DNA from: Puccinellia tenuiflora
Taxonomy: Eukaryota > Streptophyta > Magnoliopsida > Poales > Poaceae
Assembly: GCA_012064385.1 (NCBI GenBank)
Contig: QRDG01000533.1
Coordinates: forward strand, 2,922,737-2,986,736
Length of the DNA stretch: 64,000 nt
Direction: 5' to 3'
The notes under the pieces were generated by a model. It saw nothing but the letters and a program-made list of their open reading frames with translations, was not told the DNA's origin and did no database searches. Below are positions 45,105-57,807 of the stretch, in pieces. Position numbers and translations under genes: made by a program. Positions within the stretch are counted from its first letter, which is position 1. Every line of letters starts with the position of its first letter.

Positions 45105-48100
45105 ACTCATGCTCGTCCTCGAGTATGGAAGTGATAAAACTAACATGAACTTTGCAATATATAACAACAACATGGATATAAAAGATGATTGCTACTGCTA
45201 CATAAAGTCAAATGATTCATTATTCAAAGAAGTAGCAATATGCAAACAGTTTATAAAGTGATACCAAGTATTCAATGCAAGGATGTTCAATGATAGTTCA
45301 CAAAGTGTAACATAAAAGATAGTAATATGGACCACATGTATGCAATATGATAAGTAAGAACATCCTACATAGGTCATAGAGTGAAGATGAAAATCTGAAT
45401 ATAAAAGGTGGACACTTTGGAAAAGATATATAAATGAGTAGAGGTAAAACATGCATAAGTTTCATGTATCCTCCAAACTATTCTACTTAAGTTATTGATT
45501 GCAATGGTAATACTTGGTGTCAAGCTCTCATTCCCCTATCATAGCATCTTGAATGATTAAAGTTTAATGTGAAAGCAAATATGAGTAGTGACCTTGATAA
45601 AGCAAAGGTTAGATGTCTCATGCCCCTTGAATACAAGTACCTACACCATGATTACTCATCTTGGGAAACAAAGCAAGTTTAAGTTATCTATCATTGTAAG
45701 TAATAATGGTATTATCAAGAGCCTCAACTGGGGTACCTCTTGTCCCATGATATGGATCAAGCCCACATCAAAACAACAAGACAAACAAACATAATGAACA
45801 ACCTCAACACCCTTTTTATTTACCACTTGATATAGCTTTTTATTGTAGGGTGTATCACAGAAAGTTCAAAATAGCATGTAAGTAAATTTCCACCATGAAT
45901 GATGCATGGCTTAGATTAGCGGCCCAGGTTTCTCTCTAACCATTTATACAAACTCATTTAAACTTACTCTATTTCTACATTATTTCACCATGATAGGCAT
46001 CCATAAACAAAAGTACATGATATCAACTAAATAAATGATGGAACATGTTGAAAGCTTTGCATGTGACAGCACATATGGGCTAACTCCCAACCTTAAACAT
46101 TTATCAAGCCACTATCATCATAATATTAATCACAATGGTTCATGTTTATTAAATGCAATAAAAGTAAAGTGTGCATCAAGTTCGCGAGAACTTTTTAACC
46201 AACTTTTCCCATTACAATAAATAACACACTCATTTTCATTTAGAGGTATAGATAACACAAATAACATGATAAACATACTTGGAATAGCATAAAGCTAATA
46301 GGTAGATATGGTGGACTCACTGGAAAAAAACTTTGGTTGAAGGTGTTGGAAACAAGTTTTTACTTGTTGGAATTTTTGGGCTAGCAAAAGGGAGAAAGAT
46401 GACCATCTAGATGCATGCATGAGTGTACATAGAACTAACTAATTATGTCAAATAAGGTGAAATAACATACAGCATCAAAACATGAATAAAAGATAGCTCA
46501 TGATAAAGCATTTGCAAATTATTACTCATAAAGAAGCTCATGAATCATGCAACTATATGTGTGATTAAAAATCAACTTAGACATCCCTTTTCCCAATACA
46601 ATAAAAGAATGCAAGATATTTCAGCCCATATTTCCAGTATCTCTTTCACATATAAATGATAGTGTGGTGGTCTCACAAAATTAAAAGCAAAGCAAAAACA
46701 AACAAAAAGATGCTCCAAGTTTATGTGATAAAGTGTATTGATCAAAAAACAGAAGTTAGACGTGTGCAAACCGAGAGTGTGTAGATCCAGTGGGGATGTT
46801 CTCACATCCCCAAGCTTATGGTTTTCACCATCCTTGGATAACTCATGGTGCAGCTCTTCCAATCCCTGTGAAAAAACTTCAAAACACCGTTTCTCCCATT
46901 TCTTTTCTGTGGGGTGACGTTAGTAGAGATAAATAAATAGGTTTATTGCTGCATATAATCCATGGACTAAAATACATATGAATATTCAGAGAGTGTATAG
47001 TGTTGTATGCCTACTCATAAACTCAATTGGATCAAAAAGATGCAACTCAAAAGTTCAAACTATGCATAAAACAATATGGGACAGAATCTGTCCAGAAAAA
47101 CAGCAGCAGCAAAACGTATTTTTCTGTCCTACTTAAACTCGTCTAAAAATTCTGAAACAATTCAGGAATACAGAGGATGAAAAGGTGCAATAACAGTAAA
47201 AATCTCAGCTCATTCGGAGATACATAATAAAAATAAAAAATCAAACCGTGCACAGACTTCGTGCAGGAATAAAATCTCCGAATAGAAATAACAACTTTGT
47301 CAAACCAAAATGGGTAAAACTTGGCACTTTATTAAAAATTCCAGAAACTAAGCTAAGAAAACATTCTCTTGTTACAGAAAGAGGACACAAAGAAAATCAA
47401 AAGTAAAAAAAACCGGGTTGCCTCCCGTAAAGCGCTTTTTTTATAACCATATATATAGGCTTACTTACTTGGTATCAAGATGGTTGGAGTGAGGTGGCTT
47501 GGCATCCCCAAGCTTAAATTCTTGTATGTAGGGTGAGCTTAGGGGTTACATCCCCAAGCTTGAGTTTATTTCCCTCTTGATCTTGTTCATCACCCTCAAC
47601 TCTTCTACTTGAAAGTTCTCTTCACACAAAACTCATCATAAAACTTGATTAGAGGGGTTAGTGTCTCCATAAATTAAATCCTCATAGGTACAGCAAAGAC
47701 ATATTGTGAGTTGATTCTAAACATGAGATACTGTTACTTATGGTTGTGCATTGCTCTTTGATCAATAGAACCACACAAAACACAAGTAATGAGAGTAATG
47801 CAAAATAAACACAGAATCTGCCAAAAACTGGACAGCCCGTAAAGAGTGAACTTTCAGAGGCACTTACGTTGCTCAAACCACAAAACTTTAAACTAATGAA
47901 TTGTGCATTAATAACTGAAGATTTCTGTCGTAAAATATCAAGTCCATATTCCTCTTCTGTGATTTTTAACATTTTTCGCAGTGAAGCTCAGGAATCTGTT
48001 TTCTGGGGAGCAAATCACTATTGTTTAATCCTACCTCTCAAAAGAGGTTATTCTTGCCTTTTAAGATGAAAAACAAGATAAAAAGGTGATGTCATTATTT

Positions 48101-48315
48101 TTATTTGGTTTTAATTTTGGGAAAAGTTTTAATGATAGGGACTTTGCAATGGTTCCATTGGCATGAACAACACATGTTCAAGGTCGACCACAACTTCTCC
48201 ATTACTCATCCTTCTCATTTACTTTACCAAATTTTATGTAAAGTGAAAATCTAAAACCAATTGTTAGAAAACAGTAGGTAAATATTTTACATGTTGTAAG
48301 GATATAAAGGTGTGC
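45105..48315 (-). other. E12 non-coding region with repeated polypurine-like motifs
   Basis: A-rich on the plus strand, no conserved frame over 3.2 kb. It contains the motif CATCCCCAAGCTT(A) (plus sense) at 46805, 47503 and 47549; another copy is at 48850 inside the ORF. Otherwise nothing was recognised. Confidence 0.7.
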
Positions 48316-49326
48316 TCAAACTGAATAGGACATTAAAGCATAAGGAACACACCACAGAATATTAAACAATTTACTTTTAAGTCTAACTCTCTTCCTATGC
48401 ATTGGAGTTTTATATATGAATAAATAACAGCAAACTTGAGGTAACCAATGCATATAATAATCAATAGCTTGCATTTTTAATAACATAGATACATAAAGGG
48501 TATTCTTATCTCTTCCTCTCTCATAATAGTTGCAAGCATTAAAGTTAAACATAACCACATAGTTTTGAATAGAATGACCATATAAAGACTTATCATCTAA
48601 TGAGCATAATGGATCATCATGTAAAGCATTATCATATAGCATGTCTAAACCATATTCTTCATCATTATTAATAATGTTCTCATTAGGCATAGGTTGATAT
48701 TCTTCCTCATCATCAGAGTCATAAAAGCAAAGTTTATCATTAGCAAAATCTTGAGTGTTACCCTCATCCATAGGTGGTGAAGGTGGAAGTTCCTTCTCTT
48801 CATTCTCTAGTTGTTCATCATTTTCATCATCTTATTGGGGCTGCACGGGCATCCCCAAGCTTAGGCTTTTTTCATCTTCTTCCTGCAAAACATCAGTACT
48901 ACCTTGGGCAAATCTCTTCCTTGTGTCAACAACATAGATATTTTCATCAAATTCACGTATGCAAATTTCATGGAGATTGGCAATAAAAACTTTATAATGA
49001 GAAGCTATAGGGAAGGTTTCATGTTCATCAATGAAGGTGTATAATTCATAGGCTCCCATAAAAATAACAAATTGCTCTACTTCTTCCATCCCTAAGTGAG
49101 CATAATTCCATGTATGATAACTTGCAAGAACAGGTTCGTATTTATTGGAAGGGCATTGGAATTCAAAGTGTCTAAAGTATTTAGAGCAACAAATTTCTTC
49201 CTCGTGATAATCAAGCAGCTCACTAGCAATTTTATATAGAAGCTCTATGTAGCCTCCTAATCTTTTCCCTTCATTTGATTTTCTAAATTCAGCAGCTATC
49301 ATGGCGTTTTCATAATAATTTTCCAT
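48316..49326 (-). pseudogene. E12 orphan ORF, one stop codon
   Basis: ATG at 49326, about 75 bases inside the primer site, opens a frame of 337 codons to 48316. It is interrupted only by TAA at 48832-48834, where one base change from a Gln codon would explain it. The N-terminal half (begins MENYYENAMIAAEF) is rich in aromatic and charged residues with likely helices. The middle is very acidic (DSDDEEEYQ region). The C-terminus has Cys/Tyr-rich and basic patches (RKRVRLKSK). I recognise no domain: no knuckle, protease, RT or integrase motif. Its position is where gag would be, so a structural or packaging role is possible but not shown. Conservation of length suggests it was once under selection. 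Confidence 0.6.
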
Positions 49327-49399
49327 TTTATAATTTTTTTGTGTTTTGGTATATATGTTAGTATGCAATGCAAACAAGAATAAAAGTTTAGCACAACGC

Positions 49400-49417
49400 T
49401 CCCCGGCAACGGCGCCA
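49400..49417 (-). other. E12 primer-binding site (tRNA-Asp)
   Basis: Minus-strand TGGCGCCGTTGCCGGGGA, an 18-base complement of the plant tRNA-Asp 3' end including CCA, usual in Athila-type elements. It lies 10 bases inside the LTR. Confidence 0.9.
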
Positions 49418-49427
49418 GAAAAGTACT

Positions 49428-50844
49428 TGATAATCCCCAAGAGCAAGGAATCACTGTAGCACAATTCGATAAGTATTTGAGTGTCGAACCCAAAAGGAGC
49501 TGAAGGTAAACTATCTGTTCTCTAAAGCCCTATAACCCTCTTATATGGCCTTTTATGCAAAGCAATAAATTTGAGTATGAAAGGAACTAACTAATGGAAG
49601 CAAGTGATGTGGAGTAGGTTTATCTAGCAACTAGTTTCTAAGAGCAAGTTTTCTAATGCAAGTTTCTTAAAGTACCAAGTAGCAAGGATCTCAAGTAGCA
49701 AATATCTCAAGGGAGCAAATGTTCTGGCAATTGTTATTTCATTCATGTGGTTGTCACAATTAGTGAAGCACATGTTTTAGTCTTAATTGTTTCTTCTAGG
49801 AGGGAGCCATAAATAGGTATAGCCAAGTAAATGAGCAAATTACACAACTCTTATGATGGATCTCATGGCCAATTAAGTGTGCAGCACAAGAATTATTAAG
49901 ACATAATTGTCCCACCATAGCCTTAAGTTCTAGGGTCCCCCATATATATCCCCCAATAGAGTAACTTCATGATTCGATCTCGGGTTTACATGTCCGCCCA
50001 AGTCTCCCTCACTCCATTACCTTACCGGTGATCACCTTACATCCATTCCCCAACATATGCGTGCACTCATACATTGTACATCAAGACAATCATAAAAGAT
50101 AACAAAACTTGTATGCAACCAATCAACGAACTATTTCACTATTGCCATGAAGAAATCACTTCTCAAACATAGATGGAGAGACACAATAGATCAAGGGAAA
50201 AGTATATTGCATCATACATCATGTTTGCCAAGAGTTTACAGTGGAGAGATGGAGATGATCTTGCTGTAGATGTTGATGATGAACATGCCGGAGGGGGGTG
50301 GAGCCCTCCGGAGGTGGATTCCGGTGGCGTTTCCCCCCTCCGATCTTCTCCGGCGGCAGCCTTCTGTCTCTCTGTTTCTGGTTTTGTGTTTCTCCGTCGC
50401 CTCCTTGCAAAACTCCTCGGGGGCCTCTTTATATAGGAGTTTTTAGGTCACAAGGAAGCTTCGGGAAGAAGGATCGACGCAAACGGAGCCACGAGGGCCC
50501 AGATGAGTGGTCCAACACGGCTAGGTACAGGGGCCGCGTGGGCCACCCTCTTTTGGCCCTCTGGCCTCCGTTTGCTTGCTTCCTTCGCTCCGAGGTCTTC
50601 TTCCTTCCAAAAAAAATGATCCCCATAAATTTTCAGCTCATTATGACGTCGTTAAGGCCGTGAAATAAATAAGGAAAGAAATAGGGTTTTTCTGCCTGCG
50701 CGGGATTAATTCCATAAATAGGGAAAATCATTATTAATTACCAAAAATCATTAAATAACAGTAATATACCCCTTATATGATGCAAATATGAATAGAATAC
50801 AAGTATTATAGTGCAAAGTTCATGTATGCATTTTACATGCATCA
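49428..50844 (-). repeat. E12 5' LTR
   Basis: 1,417 bp; partner of 43673-45090. Confidence 0.95.
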
Positions 50845-50849
50845 CTCGT

Positions 50850-51437
50850 GTTGTCCCGGGGAAGAACACAACAAGCTATGACATAGCCCAAATACCTCAC
50901 AGCTGGAAACTAAATGCTCCCAAATTTTGCACGTGTAGAATCCCTCCAGTCATCATGACAGATGCCGGCGTAGAGCTCCTTGAGGTGCTGGGGCTGCGTG
51001 TTCATCTTGCATGTGAGCCCCGTGTTCCTCACACCCAGAGCACTGCAAAACTAAGACAAAGGCATTCTCCAAGGTTGTTCATATAACATGAACTCCACAC
51101 TTGGGTGATATTGATCATCAATGAAATTAAAGCTTTGCAGAAAGATATTAGTGAGCTTAAGATATTGGGGTCTCTTCACTAATACAATATTCGTCAAACA
51201 TGCATTAGTAAGAAGGCTAGTAAAGTCATCGCGTATACCTGCGGCTTGTAGAAATTCATAACATGGGTATACCGATGAACGCACGTCTGACTCTCGGGCA
51301 AGCACAATAACACCAAGTGGCTCCGAATTTTCATTGTATGAGGGCCTCATTGGTGTGTTAGAACTTGAGCCTCTCGTTTCTTGACGAGAAGAGGGCTCCT
51401 TCTTCTTAAAAATCCCACCTAAATTGAACTTAGGCAT
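50850..51437 (-). pseudogene. E9 Athila-type extra ORF, N-terminal part, two stops
   Basis: ATG at 51437 (MPKFNLGGIFKKKE...). The frame has TAG at 51051-51053 and another TAG near 50910, and is then split by E12 and completed at 43672-43175. The N-terminus is basic with a Ser/Arg-rich segment; no membrane segment is evident. It lies after the position of pol, where Athila elements carry an extra, env-position ORF. Identification with the Athila ORF1-type protein is by memory of its pattern, hence moderate confidence. Confidence 0.65.
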
Positions 51438-52346
51438 ATTCTTCCTTCTCTGAATTTTTTTAACAAACCTCATAAAACTTGAAAATAAAATATAGGAAGT
51501 GCATTAAACTACCCTCATAACTTAATACCATCTAATACATGCATCAAAACCATCTAACAAATTGCAAATCAAGCATGCAAGTTCATATCAAAGGTCACCT
51601 ATAGTAGCAAAATACTCAACTTACACAAAACCATTCAAGATTATAATTGGAGGGGTGAAGAAGTCACATACCGGAGAAGATTTGCACCAAATCTCAGCAA
51701 GAATGATGGGCTGAGCAAAGTGATCGAAAATTCCAGCACCAAAGAGCAAGAACTCGGGTTTGAACAATGGGGAAGTATTTTTCGAGTGAGAGAGAGAGAG
51801 TGGGAGGAGACTCACCTGGCGGGGCCCTCCATAGGGCAGGGGCGGCCCCTGGCCGCGGCAGGGTCCTCACCCGTGGGTGGGACCCACCTCTGCCCCTGGG
51901 GGTCCCCTAGGTCAGCCCCAACCACTTCTGTGGCTCTTTGGAAAAATAAAAATTTACGCCATTTTTTCTGGAATTTTTCGACAACTTTTACCAAGGGACT
52001 TAAATGAGATTAGAATAAGCTAATAAAACAAGATATTGGTACTTAAAAGGGATAAACTAAATAAGAAATAAAAATTACAGAAAAGTAAAAGATAAATAAC
52101 AGAGGAAAAACTAATGGCTATTAAAGTCTTTATGTTGTTAAAATTGATTTGTTAGCAAGGTTGATCAAGTCTTGCTACCACACCAAATTTATTTGACATA
52201 AAGAATTCAATTTCCAAAAGACAATTATGTTACCTCATATTGTATAGCAATTGTCCCAATCATGAGGGTTTCATATTTTCTATGATGTATAAGAATAGGA
52301 CAATCAATAGCTCCAACCTTGATGGCTTCAATATTTTCAATGAAAT
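51438..52346 (-). other. E9 gap where RT and integrase would be, with LTR-like segment
   Basis: No RT, RNase H or integrase motif in any frame. A GC-rich block at about 51836-51990 resembles part of the E9 LTR (compare 40252-40410 and 59860-60010): GGGTGGG-CCCACC, then a 'TTTTCTGGAATTTTTCG' stretch. Confidence 0.65.
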
Positions 52347-52805
52347 TCAAACCAATTTTAGTATCAATCTTCTTTGGGAAATAAACCGTGTGCTCTTTAT
52401 CATCAACATGAAAAGTAACTTTTCTTTATTGCAATCAATAACAGCCCCTGTAGTATTAAGAAAATGTCTTCCAAGAATAATAGACATATTCTCATCTTCA
52501 GGCATTTCCAACACCACAAAATCAGTTAGGATTAAACAATTAGCAACTTTAACAGGAACATTCTCACAGATACCAATAGGCACAGCAGTAGATTTATCAG
52601 CCATTTGTAGAGAAATATTAGTAGGAATAAGCTTGTCTAAATAAAGTCTCTTACAAAGAGAGAAAGGCATAACACTAACTCCTGCACCAAGATCACATAA
52701 AGCAGTTCTAACATAATTATTTTTAATGGAGCAAGGAATAGTAGGTATACCTGGATCGCCAAGCTTTTTAGGAATCTTGCCATTGAAAGAGTAATTAGCA
52801 AGCAT
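52347..52805 (-). pseudogene. E9 aspartic protease
   Basis: A 152-residue open frame with the retropepsin active site ALCDLGAGVSVMP (about 52700-52660) and the C-terminal ILGRHFLNTTGAVID motif typical of Athila proteases. It is joined upstream to the gag frame by a one-base shift near 52830. It would cleave gag-pol. No RT follows. Confidence 0.88.
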
Positions 52806-52821
52806 AGTAGAAATCTCTTCA

Positions 52822-54000
52822 TTAGGATTTTTTTCTCTTATTAGAAATAATATCTTTCATATATTTTGAATAAGGAGGTAATTTAATTGCATCTGTCAAA
52901 GGAATTTGCAAAAAGAGAGGCCTCATCCATTCACATAATTTATTATAGTGTTCCTCCTCTTTAATTTTCTGAGATTTAGATGGAAAAGGCATGGGCTTTT
53001 GCACCCATGGCTCTCTTTCCCTACCATGCTTTTTAGCAACAGGAGGTGCAGTCTGTTCCTCCTATTCTTCAGGTTTATTAATATCATTCTCATGCTCATT
53101 ACCACTTTCAGTTTCAGCATCAGAAATAGAAACATCATTAGGATTATTAACCATGAATTCTTTATCAAGTTCCATATTACTAGTTTCTCCTAATTCTTTA
53201 TGTTTCTTCTTTTTCTTTTTCCTTTTAGGAGAGCTAGCAATATTATCTTCAGCCAATTGAGACTCTTGTTCAATTCTTTTAGGATGTCCTTCAGGATAAA
53301 GAGGATCTTAAGTAGTGATGCCACCTCAAGTTAAAACACCACAAGCTTGTTTATCACTTTGTATAGGAATACCAGCAAGCAAATCTTTTTGTACTTTACT
53401 AATTTGTTCAAGTTGAGTTTGAACCATGTGAAAATGCTTAACAAGTCCTTTAACATCATTAGCAGTTTTCTCCAAGACAGAATGCAAATTTTTAATAACC
53501 AGAGTGTTATCATTTAATTGTTCTTGAACTTGCATATTAAAATGAGTTTGTTTAACAATAAAGTTATCAAATTCATCCAAACACTGACTAGGAGGCTTTC
53601 TATAAGGAATATCATTGGCTGTAAAATCATAAAGAGAATGTACCTCTACCATAGGTGGGTGAGTGGTAGGATCACATAAAGTTTCTATTGGAGGTAAATT
53701 CTTCACATCTTCAGCTCTAATACCTTTTTCCTTAATAGATTTCTTGGCTTCTTGCATATCTTCTGGGTTTAAGAAGAGCACTCCCCTTTTCTTCGGAGTT
53801 GGTAATGGAGGAGGCTTAGGAATACTCAATTCATCATGATTTTGGGCTATCTTAGCCATTAGTTCTTCAGCTTCAGCTACAGTCCTTTTCCTGAAAACAC
53901 AACCAACACAACTATCTACGTATGTCCTTGATTCAACAGTTAATCCATTATAAAATATATCAAAAAGTTCATTCTTCGCTATAACATGCCCTGGCCGAGC
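52822..54000 (-). pseudogene. E9 gag, C-terminal part
   Basis: Continues in frame from 57808 after removal of E13 and one CCTGA copy. It reads ARPGHVIAKNELFDIFYNGL, then a Cys-containing stretch (VDSCVGCVFRKRT), MAKIAQNHDELS and a likely coiled-coil (EQISKVQKDLL), and stops at 53326-53328. The same frame continues, with a second stop near 53062, through a Lys-rich segment to 52822 next to the protease. No CX2CX4HX4C knuckle is seen. Confidence 0.82.
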
Positions 54001-55453
54001 CCTGATGTGGCACCCCCCTCTGATACATATCGCCAGAGAGGCGGTCGCCCCGTGCGCCAGCCCAGGATATCCGGACGCACGTTACGACAATGCAACATAG
54101 TGGAAATATCATTACACAATTAGGCCCAAAGGGCTACAATTGGTTTCCATGGCCATCAAGGCGTGAAAATTATCATGGCCAAGTATGGCACGGGGCAGAG
54201 TTTAACTGGCAGCGGAAGACACAGGTACGGCAACGGCTTGGTGCGGCTCCATTCCACAGGCATCTGGCTGGGCTACTGATCCTAGCACGCTCCTGCTCGA
54301 TGTCCTTGCTATGGTAGCGGATGAATCCTCTCAACGTCTGGCCACATGAAAAGCCAGTTTGAGTACAATGATGTACTCGCAAGAAAACAATCACAAGACA
54401 TGAACAGTCAAGCAAACAGGCAACAAGTAACCAGCAATGATGATAGTCTGAACATGGCAAGTATCTACTTACGACAGTCCAAAAGGATGACAACATGGCA
54501 TCTCAATAAACATGGCATTAGCAAACAACGGGAGTATCACCAGTACATAGTCCAAGCCAGGTGGGGTTGGATCGTGTACCGGAGATCACACAAAGAACTT
54601 ACCTGTGACGAAGAACGGGTGTACCATTGGGACCAAGTAACACAACAAATCATATCATCACAGCTAGGCTCACTGGCCTCTAGCCTCACAAGGCTAATCT
54701 CCTCTGTCACCACTGCTAGGCCCACTGGCCTTATCATATCTCCGTATCTCAAGTAACATTCCCTGCATAATCTTATTGTTTATTAAGTGTGGTCAAGTCG
54801 TTCATAATTCTTTCAAACAAATCTTAAGTTTAACCTCCGGACACGACAAAGACACACAGTGTGACTGACACTGAACTGTTGTTCCATATCCCAGGAACAG
54901 GGCTAGCTGGCTAGGTTGATGCTCTCGAGAGTTTGCTTTACCACCTATCAGAATGCACCCCACTCAGCCGACACCTCAGGTTTATCACGCCCAAAGTCGT
55001 ACTAAGCAAAATACATTCTCATGACGGTCCACTTGCTAAGACACTCTCCTGCCCCACCCTATGGCAAGTAAATCCGGCACATCCCCCGGCGCTACCGGGT
55101 ATGCCTAGCTCTGGACTCCCTATCGCAGTCGAACCCGTGCCTGTCGACCACTCCCCTCGGACAGCACAACCGAACGACTGCGCCCAACGGATGGCACAAA
55201 AGGGGCTTAACAACCTACTAGGTCACGGTTTCCATGGGACAACGGTGGTATCGCGTGCAAGGGTTCAGATTAGTGGCACTATGAATAGACCTTATCGTTG
55301 TTTGGAGGGGTGTTTCATTTAATCAAGTTTCATCATTCACATGTCCAAGCAACAAAGGATTAGTCCAACACAACAACCACAATAACATAATAATATATCA
55401 TCAAACGACAGAACATTAGCAACACAATATTTCAAGCAATAGATAGTTTGCAT

Positions 55454-55675
55454 CAACCGGGCGACTGTGGCGGAGATGCCTCCGACCGGTGCCAGCCTCA
55501 AGTTGGTAAAAGAAAATAAAACAATACAGTCAACCGGGCGACTGTGGCAGAGATGCCTCCGACCGGTGCCAGCCTCAGGTTGATAAAAAGAAAAATAAAA
55601 CTATACAGTCAACCGGGCGACTGTGGCGGAGATGCCTCTGGCCGGTGCCAGCCTCAGGTTGATAAAAAGAAAATG
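55454..55675. repeat. Tandem repeat, three units of 77-79 bp, in E13
   Basis: Units start at 55454, 55531 and 55610 with CAACCGGGCGACTGTGG; few differences between units. Confidence 0.95.
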
Positions 55676-56552
55676 AAATGAAAGCAGAGCCACGATATCT
55701 CGTGACGCACAGTTCACAGGGGATCAGCAATCAAATACACATATGACATGGAGATGTGCAAAGAAAAAAACATCGCTTGAGTATTCATAGCAAGTGGTTA
55801 GCTTGCCTTCGACGATCGACGCCATTTGGTCTCGACGGTCACGGGCGTCACGGTTTAGGGTCCCGGTTTGCCGGTACCGCGGGATACCTATACAAGCATA
55901 CAAGTGTGCTGAGCATCTAAGCATTTTACAAAAATACAAAACCTATACCACTGGATAGAGCATTTCGAACTAAGAATTTACAAACTTGGATCACCTGAAT
56001 CGGAGTCACGGTTCAAAAGATACGGAGGTTCGAAAATCTGCCCAGCAGGAAAAAGAAAAACCAGTCCGCAAAAAAAAACCCGCACGGGCCGCAAACGGGC
56101 GTGAGCGTGTTGCGCGCTGCGCGCGCCGGTGCTAGCGCCTGGGCGGGCCGCGCTGGGCCGCAAGCTGCTGCTTCTGCTGGGCCAGAAAACGGTTCAGAAC
56201 GGGAAAAAGAAGGAAAAAAACGACGATGAACGGATCGATCGATCCAGCACGTCTTCAACCTCTGCTCTGCACTGGTCGCACGGTGACCGGCCGGGGATGG
56301 CCGAGGACGGTGTGGGAGTCCGGCCGGCGGCGGGGACGGGTCCGGGGCGGCGTGCCGCGGCCGTGGGAGGAGGAACCGGAGGCGGGGGCGGCCCCCTGCT
56401 CGCGCGCACGAGCTCGTAGGGCTCTGGCCAGGGTGGCCACGGTGGGGATTTTGCGGAGGCTTTTTGATGGATCTTGTGCACTGAATGGAGAGAGCAGGGG
56501 AGAGGAAAGAGGTGGGGAGTGGCTATGGTTCGCTCGGGCTGCTCGGAGGGGG

Positions 56553-56559
56553 CTTTATA
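56553..56559 (-). promoter_or_regulatory. TATA box of E13 LTR
   Basis: Minus-strand TATAAAG in CCTGCCTATAAAGCCCC, about 1,250 bases from the LTR start. Confidence 0.5.
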
Positions 56560-57807
56560 GGCAGGGGGTGAGGCGAGGTGGGTGGTGGCCGATTTGGCCA
56601 TTGATGGCCACCTGGGTCATCCATGACGTTCCCCTTCCACAGGGAGAAGATAAGGAGGAGGAGGGGATGAGGCTGCCGTGCTGGATGCACAGTGGAGCAC
56701 GAGGCACACTGCAGCAGGAGGATTAGGCACCGACCACTGCAGTAACGGGAATTAGGTCTTGCCAAAGCGTGTGTCCCAGACGTCCAGAGCGCGACACGGG
56801 CGGCATTATCGCGTTCTCGGCGACTCGGGGCACGAAATTGAAAAAGATTTGCACCACTGGGTTCATGAGGACAAGACCAAGAAAACCAAACTGGCCACAC
56901 TCAAAAACTCCACACTTCGTAACACCAGATTTTTAGAAAACCTAACGCACACCAGGTGCTCGATGAAATGATCAAGGCTTTGCACATCTCAGAAAAATCC
57001 TCAAAATTCACAGTAGGCTAGGATAGGTGTATGTAGTATGTATGTGAAGTTTGGGATCAATTGGACATAGGGAAGTTGGTCAAATAAATTGGTGTCCGAA
57101 AATGCCCTAATGACATGGGTATGCCAAGTGCACTTCCTCAAATGGTCTTGATCTGATATTGGGGATGTGGGGTTGTGTATGGGATCTTGTCAACTTGGCA
57201 AAGTGGCAATGCCAAATGATTTTTGTAGCTAGGGGTTGCTTTGGAAATCACAATTAGGCATAAAAAAGGTGTTACAAAGGAAGTACCTCAAATATTGCTC
57301 AAATGAGGTTGGGCCAATGGAGTGAAATGTTCAGGAGGTCAAATCATGCACCTCACCAAAATTGCAGAATTTTTTGATGAGTGGAAGGTGTCCAGATAAT
57401 TTTTGGATTGGAATTGGCATAATAGGAAATATGAATAAACTTGGAATTATTGTATGGGACTATGGAATGCTTTTTCCATGGGAGTGAGGTATATGTATGA
57501 AGGAACCATATGGTATCTTGGTGGAATTTATTTCAAGGTACAATTGTGGTGGTGGCTTTTGGTGGGATAGACAGAAGGATTTTGGAAACCCCAAATGGGA
57601 CGAGTGTTTGACCGTCATAACAATGGCAGGGAATTTTGGTGGAGGCCAGCAAGGATCAAGGATTGTTGGGAAAAAATTTCTAAGAGAGCGAAACCAGAGT
57701 CAAGTCAAAGACCGTCTGGTTCAAAGAAAACATTTTGAAAGTAGAAAAAGTTTTTCAGGTGTGGGAAAACACCACTAAAATTAGGGACGAATTTTTGGGG
57801 TGTTACA

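Larger units (their letters stand above)
43673..50844 (-). mobile_element. E12: non-autonomous Athila-like element with one orphan ORF
   Basis: LTRs 43673-45090 (1,418 bp) and 49428-50844 (1,417 bp), ends TGATGCATG...GGGGATTATCA on the minus strand. Target site CTCGT at 43668-43672 and 50845-50849. Internal region 4.3 kb: tRNA-Asp primer site, one ORF of about 336 codons, then 3.2 kb non-coding and a polypurine tract. No gag, protease, RT or integrase is recognisable. LTR divergence is about 2 percent on a partial count. Confidence 0.95.
54006..57807 (-). mobile_element. E13: large solo LTR (3,802 bp) in E9 gag
   Basis: Minus-strand ends TGTAACACCCC and GGTGCCACA; target site CCTGA at 54001-54005 and 57808-57812. 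No primer site, tract or second LTR, so a solo LTR. The length and TGTAACACCCC start fit the long LTRs of Tekay/Del-type grass Gypsy elements (inference). A minus-strand TATA box near 56555 divides an AT-rich U3 from a GC-rich downstream part. ORFs in the GC-rich part are chance. Confidence 0.85.

Noticed and set aside
49400..49417. tRNA-like matches at 49400-49417, 58756-58773 and 35672-35683
   Set aside because: They are short complements of tRNA 3' ends next to LTRs (primer sites); no cloverleaf is present.
56194..56900. Overlapping ORFs on both strands in the GC-rich part of E13
   Set aside because: Inside a solo LTR, composition-driven, no domain.
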